Of a stretch of 64,000 nucleotides of DNA, positions 7,398 through 15,548 are shown piece by piece. Both the position numbers and the translations under genes were made by a program. The DNA is from an uncultured Opitutia bacterium (GTDB taxonomy: Bacteria; Verrucomicrobiota; Verrucomicrobiia; Opitutales; Opitutaceae), in contig CAIRCN010000058.1 in NCBI GenBank assembly GCA_903877135.1, positions 56,428 through 120,427 of the forward strand. Reading direction: 5' to 3'. The notes below the pieces were generated by a model. The model saw only the letters and a program-made list of their open reading frames with translations. It was not told where the DNA came from and searched no databases. The first letter of the stretch is position 1; every line of letters begins with the position of its first letter.

Positions 7398-8231
7398 ATG
7401 GCCAAACGCGTTTTCAGCTCGGTCCTCCTCTGGGCCATCGTCATCGGGGTGCTCTGGTATTTCCGAACGACCGGCGCTGTCGTGCTGGCCGCGCTCATCG
7501 CGGTGCTCACGCTGCGCGAGTTTTACCAGCTCATGCAGGGCGCCGGCTACGCGCCGTTCCATCGGCTCGGCATGGCGTTCGGCGGCCTCATCACCCTCGC
7601 GCCGTGGCTACAGTTGCGGTTCGGCCTGTCCGCCGAACACCTGCTCGCACTCGCGGTGGTGGTGTTTTCCATCCGTATCCTCGGGGAACGCGACCCAGCT
7701 CACCGCGTCGAGGCCCTCGCCGCCACGCTCTTCGGCCTCGTTTATGTGGGCTTCATGCTGCAATACCTCGTCCGTATCGTCACGCCGCTCCCCGCCGCCG
7801 ACCCGGTCGGCGAAACCGGCCGGCTCCTCCTCCTCTTCTGGCTCATCGCCGTGTCGAAATTCTGCGACGTCGGCGCACTGCTCGCCGGCCTCGCCTGCGG
7901 CCGTCACCAAATGGCCCCGCAAATTTCTCCTAAGAAAACTTGGGAAGGCGCGGCCGGCGGCGTGCTGCTCTCGATGGGGGTCGGCGCCCTCGTGGCCTGG
8001 CTCGCCCGCGGTCATTTTCCCATGCACATGTCCCCGCTCGTCTCGGCGCTCCTCGCCGTGCCCGTCGCCCTCACCGCCATTGTCTCCGACCTAATCGAGT
8101 CGATCATCAAACGCCGCGCCGCAATCAAGGACTCCGGCGGCGTCATTCCGGGCATCGGCGGCATCTTCGACGCCAGCGACAGTCTGCTCCTCACGGCGCC
8201 GCTCGGTTATTTCCTGTTCCACCTGCCGTAG
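7398..8231 (+). CDS. cdsA: Phosphatidate cytidylyltransferase
   Basis: This 277-residue integral membrane enzyme makes CDP-diacylglycerol from phosphatidate and CTP, the branch point of phospholipid synthesis. Several hydrophobic segments alternate through the protein (from LLWAIVIGVLWYFRTTGAVV at the N-terminus). The family signature is the C-terminal SDLIESIIKRRAAIKDSG region followed by IPGIGGIFDASDSLL, which carries the conserved aspartates and the K-D-S/x-G element. Upstream, SPKKTWEGAAGG is the other conserved loop. It starts three bases after uppS and dxr begins 24 bases after its end. Confidence 0.95.
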   Translation: MAKRVFSSVLLWAIVIGVLWYFRTTGAVVLAALIAVLTLREFYQLMQGAGYAPFHRLGMAFGGLITLAPWLQLRFGLSAEHLLALAVVVFSIRILGERDPAHRVEALAATLFGLVYVGFMLQYLVRIVTPLPAADPVGETGRLLLLFWLIAVSKFCDVGALLAGLACGRHQMAPQISPKKTWEGAAGGVLLSMGVGALVAWLARGHFPMHMSPLVSALLAVPVALTAIVSDLIESIIKRRAAIKDSGGVIPGIGGIFDASDSLLLTAPLGYFLFHLP

Positions 8232-8255
8232 GCGCCGGGCGCCTGCGTTTTCGCC

Positions 8256-9443
8256 GTGGCCACCGCCCGCACCTCCTCTCGCAAGCGCGTCGTCCTGCTC
8301 GGCGCCACCGGCTCCATCGGCGAAAACACCCTGCGCGTCCTTCGCGCCCACCCCGACAAACTGGAACTCGTCGGCGTCGCCGCCCGCCACAACGCCGCCG
8401 GCCTCTTCGCCATCTGCCGCGAATTCGGCGTCCTCCACGCCGCCCTCGCCGAAGTGCCCGCCGCCGCCCTGGCCCGCCAATCCGGCGCCGTCCCGCCCGG
8501 CACCCAACTCTACGGCGGGATCGAAGGCCTCACCGCACTCGCCACTCTGCCTGAGGCCGACATCGTGCTCGTCGCCGTCGTCGGCACCGCCGGCCTCGAA
8601 CCCGCGCTCGCCGCCGTCCGCGCAGGCAAGGATCTCGCTCTCGCCTCGAAGGAGATTCTCGTGATGGCCGGCAAATTCATCATGGCCGAGGCGCAGCGCC
8701 ACCACGTCCGCCTCCTCCCCGTAGACAGCGAGCACAACGCCGTCTTCCAGTGCCTCCAGGGTCACCCGCAGGCCGGCGTGCGCCGCATCGTGCTCACAGC
8801 CAGCGGCGGCGCGTTTCGCGACTGGCCGGCCGAGCGCCTCGCCCACGTCACGCCGGCCGACGCTCTCAAGCACCCCAACTGGTCGATGGGCCCGAAGATC
8901 ACCGTCGATTGTGCGACGCTTGCCAACAAGGGCCTCGAACTCATCGAAGCGCAGTGGCTTTTCGGCCTGCGCGCCGAGCAATGCACCGCCGTCCTGCACC
9001 CGCAAAGCATCGTGCACTGCTTGGTCGAGTTCACCGACGGCGCCATGCTCGCCCAACTCTGCCCGCCGTCGATGACGTTTCCCATCCAGCACGCCCTGCT
9101 CCACCCTGACCGCGCGCCAACTGGCGTCGAGACCGCGCTCGATTTCACCAAGCTGCTCGGACTCGAATTTCGCCCCGTGGACGAACTCCGCTTCCCGTGC
9201 CTGCGGCTTGCACGCCAGGCCATGGCGGCCGGCGGCGTCGCCCCCGCCGTCTTTAACGCTGCCAACGAGATCGCCGTCGCTGCCTTTCTCGCCGGCCAAC
9301 TCCAGTTTCTTGCGATTCCCCGCATCATCGACCACACTCTGCAAGTGCTCAATAATTTCGAACCAGCCTCCCTCGCCGCGGTCCTGTCGTCTGATGCGGA
9401 AACCCGCCGCATCGCCACCGCAACACTCGCCCAATTTTCCTGA
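8256..9443 (+). CDS. dxr: 1-deoxy-D-xylulose 5-phosphate reductoisomerase
   Basis: The 395-residue enzyme converts DXP to MEP with NADPH, the first committed step of the MEP isoprenoid pathway. The N-terminal Rossmann motif LLGATGSIGENTLRVL is clear; the substrate and metal region shows ALASKEILVMAG, PVDSEHNAVFQCL (Asp and Glu metal ligands) and a late HPNWSMGPKITVDCATLANK, all diagnostic. The start is GTG at 8256, because the glycine-rich loop follows about 12 residues later and no ATG precedes it. The TGA stop overlaps the ATG of rseP, so the two are translationally linked. ispG, another enzyme of the same pathway, is two genes downstream. Confidence 0.96.
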   Translation: MATARTSSRKRVVLLGATGSIGENTLRVLRAHPDKLELVGVAARHNAAGLFAICREFGVLHAALAEVPAAALARQSGAVPPGTQLYGGIEGLTALATLPEADIVLVAVVGTAGLEPALAAVRAGKDLALASKEILVMAGKFIMAEAQRHHVRLLPVDSEHNAVFQCLQGHPQAGVRRIVLTASGGAFRDWPAERLAHVTPADALKHPNWSMGPKITVDCATLANKGLELIEAQWLFGLRAEQCTAVLHPQSIVHCLVEFTDGAMLAQLCPPSMTFPIQHALLHPDRAPTGVETALDFTKLLGLEFRPVDELRFPCLRLARQAMAAGGVAPAVFNAANEIAVAAFLAGQLQFLAIPRIIDHTLQVLNNFEPASLAAVLSSDAETRRIATATLAQFS

Positions 9444-10873
9444 TGCCTTCCGACCTCCTTCAAACGCTCCTCTCTAACGCCTGGTCCATCTTCCTCGTCG
9501 TCCTGTTTTTCGGCGGCTCGATCTTCGTGCACGAGCTCGGCCATTTCCTCGCAGCCCGGCGGCGAGGCGTGAAGGTGGAGCGCTTTTCCATCGGCTTCGG
9601 CCCGGCGATTTGCTCGTGGCGGGGCCGTGACGGCGTCGAATACCGACTGGCCTGGTTTCCACTCGGCGGCTACGTGCTGTTGCCCCAACTCGCCGACCTC
9701 GGCGCCATCGAAGGCAAGAGCGAACTCGACGTCGAATCGCTCCCGCCGCTCAGCTACGCCACACGGATGTTCGTCTTTGCCGCCGGCGCGTTCTTCAACC
9801 TGCTCTTCGCCCTCGCGCTCGCCACCGTCATCTGGGTCATCGGCCAGCCGGAAAGCAGCGAGTCGGCCACCACCCGCATCGGCTACGTCAGCGCCATGCT
9901 CGAGCTGCCCGACGGTCGGCATGTGCCCAGCCCCGCCGCCGAAGCCGGCCTCAAGGTCGGCGACGTCATCCGCGCGATCGACGGCAGCACCGTCAGCAAC
10001 TTCCGCGACATCCAGTATTTGATCGGCCTCGGCAGCGGCCAGTCCGCCGACGGCCAGCGCCAGGCGCTGTTCACGGTCGAGCGCGGCGGCAAGTTGCTCG
10101 ACTTCTCCGTTCACCCGCGCCTCGTCGGGGAGGAAAAGGACCGGCGTGTCGGCATCGCCGCCGGTTACGAACTCCTCGTGCAGCAGGTGGCGCCCGACTC
10201 GGTCGGCGCCAAGGCCGGCTTCAAGCCCGGCGACGAAATCCTCAGCCTCGACGGCGTGCCCACGCTCAGCGCCTCGACCTATTTCGAACAACTCGAAAGC
10301 TCCGCCAAACGCACGGTGGTGGCCCGTGTAAAACGCGCCGCCGGCGTGGCCGAACTCATCATCACCGCCCGCCCAGACGCCAAGTCCGCCGCGAACCTCG
10401 GCCTCACCCTCACCACCGGATTTCAGCTCACGCATCCAACGCCCTTCTCCCAGATCGCCGAGCACATCACAATGACGTTTCGCACGCTCTGGAGCCTCAT
10501 CAATCCCCACTCCGACATCGGCCTCTCCAAAGTCTCCGGCCCCGTCGGCATCGTGCGCATTTTTCACAGCGCCGCCGAGGCGGGCATTCGCGTATCGTTG
10601 ATTTTTGCCATTCTCGTCAACGTCAACCTCGCCATTTTCAACCTGCTCCCCATCCCTGTCCTCGACGGCGGGCAGATGCTCTTCGCTACTATCGGCCGGC
10701 TGCGGGGCCGCGCCCTGCCCACCAACTTCATCATCGCGGCCCAAAGCGCCTTTGGCATTTTGCTCATCACGATGGTGCTCTACGTAAGCTTCTTCGACGT
10801 CCGGCGCTGGGCGCGGGATGCGCACGCCGAAGTAGCGGCTACTCCACCTGCGGCCGCACCTGCCAAACCCTGA
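9443..10873 (+). CDS. rseP: RIP site-2 metalloprotease RseP
   Basis: The 476-residue inner-membrane zinc protease performs the second, intramembrane cleavage in regulated intramembrane proteolysis (in E. coli, of anti-sigma factor RseA). The HExxH motif is seen as FVHELGHFLAARR at about residues 27-39, the second metal motif as LLPIPVLDGG (NxxPxPxLDG type) near residue 405, and between them are two PDZ-like segments (around AEAGLKVGDVIRAIDG and AGFKPGDEILSLDG). Membrane helices lie at the N-terminus, near residue 115 and at the C-terminus. It overlaps dxr by one base and its TGA overlaps the ATG of ispG. Confidence 0.95.
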   Translation: MPSDLLQTLLSNAWSIFLVVLFFGGSIFVHELGHFLAARRRGVKVERFSIGFGPAICSWRGRDGVEYRLAWFPLGGYVLLPQLADLGAIEGKSELDVESLPPLSYATRMFVFAAGAFFNLLFALALATVIWVIGQPESSESATTRIGYVSAMLELPDGRHVPSPAAEAGLKVGDVIRAIDGSTVSNFRDIQYLIGLGSGQSADGQRQALFTVERGGKLLDFSVHPRLVGEEKDRRVGIAAGYELLVQQVAPDSVGAKAGFKPGDEILSLDGVPTLSASTYFEQLESSAKRTVVARVKRAAGVAELIITARPDAKSAANLGLTLTTGFQLTHPTPFSQIAEHITMTFRTLWSLINPHSDIGLSKVSGPVGIVRIFHSAAEAGIRVSLIFAILVNVNLAIFNLLPIPVLDGGQMLFATIGRLRGRALPTNFIIAAQSAFGILLITMVLYVSFFDVRRWARDAHAEVAATPPAAAPAKP

Positions 10874-12897
10874 TGGTCCACGGAAATATTCGAATGGCCT
10901 ACTGCGCGTCGCGTTTTCGCACCGTGCGCCGCCCTACCGTCGAGGTGATGGTCGGAGCGGTAGGCGTCGGCGGGAAAAATCCCCTCCGCATCCAGTCGAT
11001 GACCACCAGCGCCACGCAGGACATCGCCGCGACAGTCCGCCAGTCCATCGCGCTTGCCGAGGTCGGCTGCGAAATCGTCCGCGTCACCGCGCCCAACGTT
11101 GCCTCCGCGCAATGCCTGCGCGACATCCGCGCCCAATTCTCCGCCGCCGGTTTCGCCCATATCCCACTTGTCGCTGACATCCATTTTCTCCCGAGCGCCG
11201 CGATGGAGGCCGTCGAGCACGTCGAAAAAGTCCGCATCAATCCCGGCAACTACGCTGACAAAAAGAAATTTTCCGTCCGCGAATATACCGACGCTGACTA
11301 CGACTCCGAACTCCAGCGCATCCACGAAACTTTTTCGCCCCTCGTGCTACGAGCCAAGGCGCTCGGCCGCTCGCTCCGCATCGGCACCAACCACGGCTCG
11401 CTCTCCGACCGCATCATGAACCGCTACGGCGACACGCCGCTCGGCATGGTCGAGAGCGCGCTCGAATTCCTCCGCATCGCCCGGTCGCACTCGTTCGACC
11501 AGCTCATCCTCTCGATGAAGTCGTCGAACCCGAAGGTGATGATCCAGGCCTACCGCCTGCTCGTGGAGCGCATGCAGCAGGAGGACATGCACTACCCGCT
11601 TCACCTCGGCGTCACCGAGGCCGGCGACGGCGAGGACGGCCGCATCAAGAGCGCCATCGGCATCGGCTCGCTGCTTCTCGACGGCCTCGGCGACACCGTC
11701 CGCGTCTCGCTCACCGAGGACAGTGTTTACGAAATTCCCGTCGCCAGTGCCATCGTCGACAAGGCCATGTCGCTCTGGCGCGACGATGCTTCTGCGCCGA
11801 CGGCCGACTCACTCGATCCCTTTCATTTCACGCGCCGCGAAACCGTCGCGCTCACTCTCGGCGGACAGTTTTCGGTCGGACCCGAACAGCCGCCGCGCGT
11901 CATCACGCGGATCGGCCCTGCGGCCAACGCGGCCGGACAACTCGCCGCCCTCGCCTCCCCGAGACTGAAAGACACGCCCGCCGAAGGTCTGCTCGTGTCC
12001 CTGGCCTCGGCAGAGGAGCTTTCGCTTCTTCCAGCTCCAGGTGCCGCGTTTTACGCGCTCGAACTCGCCCCCGCAATCACCGTTACCGGCCTCCGCAGTC
12101 GCTTAGCCCATCTGCCCGCCGGCACGCTGCTCGTGCGGGCGTTTGCCGCGGACGAGGTGCCGGCCCTCGGCGCATTCGCGCACTTCGCCGAAGAGCACGC
12201 CCTCGTGCTCGCCGCCGAGATCGCTCCCGCCGCCCTCGTCTCGATTGGCGACACCCTGCGGGGGATTGACGCTGCGCACCTGATCTTCACGCTTTCGTCA
12301 CCCACGACATCGGCCGGTCACACCATTGGCGCCTATCGCCAGCTCGCCGAGGCGCTCTGCTCCCTCGGCTTGCAGGCACCGATCTGGATTCGCAACACCG
12401 CCGCCACCGCCGTCCGCGGCGACCACAGTTTCCTCTCTAAACTTATCGAGGCCTCCTTCCTCACCGGCGCGCTTCTCTGCGACGGCCTCGGCGATCTCGT
12501 CAGCATTGAGACCGAAGCGGACCCTGTCCGCGCCACACAGCTCGCCTACAACGTCCTTCAGGGCGCCGGCGCCCGCATCTCGAAGACCGAGTTTGTCGCG
12601 TGTCCGAGCTGCGGCCGCACGCTCTTCGATTTGCAGAGCACCACCCAGCGCATTCGCGCGCAAACCGGCCACCTCAAGGGCGTAAAAATCGCTATCATGG
12701 GCTGCATCGTAAACGGCCCAGGAGAGATGGCCGACGCTGATTTCGGCTACGTTGGCGGTGCGCCTGGAAAAATCAACCTCTACGTCGGCAAGCTGTGCGT
12801 CCAATACAACATTCCGCAGGCCGAGGCCGATGCTCACCTTATTTCTTTGATCAAAGCGCATGGCAAATGGGTCGGGTCGGAAACGCTACTGGCCTGA
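10873..12897 (+). CDS. ispG: 4-hydroxy-3-methylbut-2-en-1-yl diphosphate synthase, long form
   Basis: At 674 residues this is the three-domain type of IspG, longer than the roughly 370-residue E. coli form; the long form is known from plants, Chlamydia and Bacteroidetes. The TIM barrel shows IQSMTTSATQD, VRVTAPNV, PLVADIHF and RINPGNY. After a large insert (about residues 310-560) come the [4Fe-4S] cysteines: CPSCGRTLFDLQ, then a third Cys in IAIMGCIVNGPGEM with the conserved NGPGE. It converts MEcPP to HMBPP. A start at M8 (MAYCASRF) is also plausible. It overlaps rseP by one base and ends the operon. Confidence 0.95.
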   Translation: MVHGNIRMAYCASRFRTVRRPTVEVMVGAVGVGGKNPLRIQSMTTSATQDIAATVRQSIALAEVGCEIVRVTAPNVASAQCLRDIRAQFSAAGFAHIPLVADIHFLPSAAMEAVEHVEKVRINPGNYADKKKFSVREYTDADYDSELQRIHETFSPLVLRAKALGRSLRIGTNHGSLSDRIMNRYGDTPLGMVESALEFLRIARSHSFDQLILSMKSSNPKVMIQAYRLLVERMQQEDMHYPLHLGVTEAGDGEDGRIKSAIGIGSLLLDGLGDTVRVSLTEDSVYEIPVASAIVDKAMSLWRDDASAPTADSLDPFHFTRRETVALTLGGQFSVGPEQPPRVITRIGPAANAAGQLAALASPRLKDTPAEGLLVSLASAEELSLLPAPGAAFYALELAPAITVTGLRSRLAHLPAGTLLVRAFAADEVPALGAFAHFAEEHALVLAAEIAPAALVSIGDTLRGIDAAHLIFTLSSPTTSAGHTIGAYRQLAEALCSLGLQAPIWIRNTAATAVRGDHSFLSKLIEASFLTGALLCDGLGDLVSIETEADPVRATQLAYNVLQGAGARISKTEFVACPSCGRTLFDLQSTTQRIRAQTGHLKGVKIAIMGCIVNGPGEMADADFGYVGGAPGKINLYVGKLCVQYNIPQAEADAHLISLIKAHGKWVGSETLLA

Positions 12898-13247
12898 CTC
12901 CGCCCCAATGGCGTATTCAAAATGAAAATGTCCGTCACCGATCCGTGACCTAATTGTAACCTTTTTGACGGCTTCGGAAGCCGCTTCCCGGTTCATGTAA
13001 TAAAGCCAAAGTTACAGTGGCAGCCAGCGTTCCTGGGGGCGGTAAGTTAGTCGCCGTTTGGCAACCAAAAAAAATTAAAAAGTTATGCTCCATCCCGGTG
13101 TGAACAACATGTCAGAAACTTCCGCTTGAAATGCTTTTTTGGTTCACAGTTACTGCGCTCTCCGTCAGATCAGTTGCCACCGTCCAGCAGTTCTTTCACA
13201 CGTCCGATCGCCCTTTTTTTGTCCTCCGACGAATGTCGTCAGTTAAC
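12898..13247. other. Intergenic region upstream of dnaA (first part)
   Basis: No gene is recognised here. It holds a small GC hairpin (arms CGGCT and AGCCG, 12969-12983) after ispG, without a T-run, and an A/T-rich tract at about 13067-13085. The region is a candidate leader or promoter area for dnaA and might be part of a replication origin, but only one good DnaA box is seen nearby. Confidence 0.4.
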
Positions 13248-13262
13248 CATTGATCATCAATG
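13248..13262. repeat. Perfect inverted repeat upstream of dnaA
   Basis: CATTGAT and ATCAATG are perfect 7-bp arms around a single C. The element lies about 145 bases before the dnaA start and six bases before a second dyad. It has the form of a dimeric regulator site. Confidence 0.5.
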
Positions 13263-13268
13263 TTTTGA

Positions 13269-13294
13269 AAGAACAGAATTTTCATTCTGTTCTT
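13269..13294. repeat. 11-bp hairpin upstream of dnaA
   Basis: Perfect arms AAGAACAGAAT (13269-13279) and ATTCTGTTCTT (13284-13294) flank a TTTC loop. There is no T-run on either side, so it is more likely an operator or an mRNA structure in the dnaA leader than a terminator. Confidence 0.5.
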
Positions 13295-13380
13295 CGCGAT
13301 GGTCAGGTAGCATTTTCTTTGTCGCATGGGTTCAAAAAGTCGTCGAACCAGACGTGCGGAACGAGCCACCGGCAGTGCAG

Positions 13381-13389
13381 TGTGAATAA
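13381..13389 (-). promoter_or_regulatory. DnaA box in front of dnaA
   Basis: TGTGAATAA is the complement of TTATTCACA, an exact match to the TTATNCACA consensus. It ends 18 bases before the dnaA start codon, a position that fits autoregulation by DnaA. Confidence 0.55.
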
Positions 13390-13407
13390 CCAGCCCTACC
13401 GCCACCC

Positions 13408-14790
13408 ATGCCCACCTCCGCCTTGTCCCCCAGCCACTGGGAAACCGTCAAATGCGACTTCAAGGAATTGTTTCCCGAAGACGTGTTTCAGATGTGGTTC
13501 GAGCCCTGCGTGTGCCTGGACGCCTCGGAGGACACGATGACTCTTGGGGTGCCCAATGACTTCGCCGCCATCTGGATTCACGACAACTACCTTGACCTGA
13601 TCACCCAACGGTTGCGCCTGAGTTCCGGGCGGCTGGTTAACGTCATCTTGAAAAAAGCTGATAATGGTCGCGCCCCGTCGCCTGCACCCCGTGTGAACGG
13701 CGAATCGGCTTCCCGCTCCCGCGGTCCGGCACGCCGCGCAACCCGCTACGACGAGCGCGGACCCGCGGCTGGCACGCTCAACGTCCGCAACACCTTCGAG
13801 ACCTTTGTCGTCGGCTCCAACAACCAGATGGCCCACGCCGCCGCCATGGCCGTGGCCCAGGCTCCAGCCCAAGCCTACAATCCCCTGTTCATTTACGGCG
13901 AAACCGGCCTCGGCAAGACCCACCTGATGCACGCCATCGGGCACGCCATCCTGCGCAACAACGCAGAATCCCGCGTCGCCTACCTCTCCACCGAGAAATT
14001 TACCAATGAGTTCATCCAGGCACTACAGGAAAACAGCCTCACCAAGTTCCGCCAGCGCTACCGCCACGTCGATGTGCTGCTGATCGACGACGTGCAGTTC
14101 CTCGCCGGCAAGGAGCGCATCCAGGAGGAGTTCTTCCACACCTTCAACGACCTGTTCGAGTCCGGCAAACAGATCGTTCTCTCCAGCGACCGCCGCGCCA
14201 GCGAGATTCAGAAACTCGAGTCGCGCCTCGTCTCCCGCTTCGAATGGGGCCTGCCAGCCGACATCCAGGCGCCTGATTTTGAGACGCGCCTCGCCATCCT
14301 GCGCACCAAGGCCGCGAGCCTCAAGTTCGACCTGCCTGCTCCGGTGCTCACGTTCATCGCCCAAAATATCTCGAAAAATATCCGTCGACTCGAGGGCGCG
14401 CTTATCAAAGTTGCCAGCTACTCCTCCCTGACTGGCAAGCCCCTCGATCTGCCGACCACCGAGATGCTGCTTCAAGATGTGCTTTTGGAGCAGGCCCAAA
14501 ACATCCTCACGATCGAAACCATCCAGAAACGCGTGGCCGATCACTACCAGATCCGCCACAGCGACATGACGAGCAAGCGCCGGCCCAACAATATTGCCAT
14601 ACCCCGCCAGATCGCGATGTATCTCGCCCGCACGCTGACGAAACACTCCCTCCAGGAGATCGGCGACGCCTTTGGTGGCCGCGACCACGGCACCGTCATC
14701 CACGCCTGCAAGGCCGTGGACAATATGTGCGAGCAGGACTCTTCTACCCGCGGCAGCGTCGACTTCCTGAAAGCGCAGTTGTCAAAATAG
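13408..14790 (+). CDS. dnaA: Chromosomal replication initiator protein DnaA
   Basis: The 460-residue AAA+ initiator binds DnaA boxes at oriC and opens the duplex. Domain I is recognised by HWETVKCDFKELFPEDVFQMW; a short linker follows (about residues 85-125); the AAA+ core has Walker A GETGLGKTHL (about 163-172), Walker B LLIDDVQFLAGK and the sensor/arginine-finger part; and the C-terminal DNA-binding domain ends with the DnaA signature GGRDHGTVIHACKAV (about 421-436). ATG 13408 is supported by the conserved domain I directly after it. A DnaA box and two dyads sit upstream. A hypothetical gene follows after 90 bases. Confidence 0.97.
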   Translation: MPTSALSPSHWETVKCDFKELFPEDVFQMWFEPCVCLDASEDTMTLGVPNDFAAIWIHDNYLDLITQRLRLSSGRLVNVILKKADNGRAPSPAPRVNGESASRSRGPARRATRYDERGPAAGTLNVRNTFETFVVGSNNQMAHAAAMAVAQAPAQAYNPLFIYGETGLGKTHLMHAIGHAILRNNAESRVAYLSTEKFTNEFIQALQENSLTKFRQRYRHVDVLLIDDVQFLAGKERIQEEFFHTFNDLFESGKQIVLSSDRRASEIQKLESRLVSRFEWGLPADIQAPDFETRLAILRTKAASLKFDLPAPVLTFIAQNISKNIRRLEGALIKVASYSSLTGKPLDLPTTEMLLQDVLLEQAQNILTIETIQKRVADHYQIRHSDMTSKRRPNNIAIPRQIAMYLARTLTKHSLQEIGDAFGGRDHGTVIHACKAVDNMCEQDSSTRGSVDFLKAQLSK

Positions 14791-14880
14791 TTTTCGATTC
14801 TGGAGTTTCGTTTGTCCCAACCTGCGTTTGACACGCAACGGTTTGATAACGAAAATTGTCACTCCACACTCGAAAATCCT

Positions 14881-15483
14881 ATGACCCTTTCTCCTGAGCA
14901 ACAGCAAGCCGTCTCCAGTTGGGTTGCCGCCGGCGACAATCTCTCTGTCATCCAAGGCAAGCTTTCTGCGCAGTTCAAAATCTCGCTTACCTACCGAGAT
15001 GTCCGTTTTTTGGTCGACGATCTGAACCTCGCGCTCAAGGACCCAGCACCCAAGGTCGACGCCACCGACATCACCAAGGCCCCAGCCCCCACCGATATGG
15101 ACGCAGGCACCGCCACCCGCCCGCCCGCTCCCGAAAAGAAGGGTTTCTTCGATAAGGCCAAGGAAAAGCTCGGTCTCGCCAAGAACGAACCCAGCGATAC
15201 CGCTCCCGCCAACGCAGAGCTTGCCGACGAGGCCGAAGACGATCTTCCGCCAGGCGGTGGCAGCACGGTCAGCGTCATCGTTGACAAAGTCACCCTGATT
15301 CCCGGGGCGATTGCCAGCGGCGCCGTTACTTTCAGCGATGGAGTGACCGGCAAATGGATCGTAGACCAATACGGCCGGCCTGGGTTTACCGAAGTCAGCA
15401 AGCCCGGCTATCGTCCTTCGGCACCCGACGCCCAGGCGTTCATGAAGGAACTGAGCCGCACGCTCCAGCAGCGCGGTTACTAA
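14881..15483 (+). CDS. Hypothetical protein (200 aa) downstream of dnaA
   Basis: From ATG 14881 the protein has 200 residues. Residues 1-50 form a helical segment (LSPEQQQAVSSWVAAGDNLS, then FKISLTYRDVRFLVDDLNL) like a small helix-turn-helix or zinc-free wHTH-type domain. A proline- and alanine-rich acidic linker follows (about 55-120), and a C-terminal strand-rich domain contains VSVIVDKVTLIPGAIASGAV and GKWIVDQYGRPGF. I do not recognise a named family; the layout resembles conserved hypothetical proteins of this group. The frame is open upstream to a TTG at 14812, but 14881 begins the folded part. No signal peptide is seen. Confidence 0.65.
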   Translation: MTLSPEQQQAVSSWVAAGDNLSVIQGKLSAQFKISLTYRDVRFLVDDLNLALKDPAPKVDATDITKAPAPTDMDAGTATRPPAPEKKGFFDKAKEKLGLAKNEPSDTAPANAELADEAEDDLPPGGGSTVSVIVDKVTLIPGAIASGAVTFSDGVTGKWIVDQYGRPGFTEVSKPGYRPSAPDAQAFMKELSRTLQQRGY

Positions 15484-15548
15484 GTTCTGCTAGCCCGCCC
15501 TCTGACAAGTTATTGGCGCCACTCCAACGTGACGCCTATCCCCTCCCC

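Noticed and set aside
8762..10825. 687-codon ORF on the minus strand
   Set aside because: Antisense to dxr and rseP, both with complete motifs; acidic low-complexity product typical of a shadow frame.
12969..12983. GC hairpin after ispG as a terminator
   Set aside because: Short stem with a tiny loop and no T-run on either strand.
13067..13085. A-rich tract as a duplex-unwinding element of oriC
   Set aside because: Only one consensus DnaA box is close; without a box cluster or skew data an origin call is not supported.
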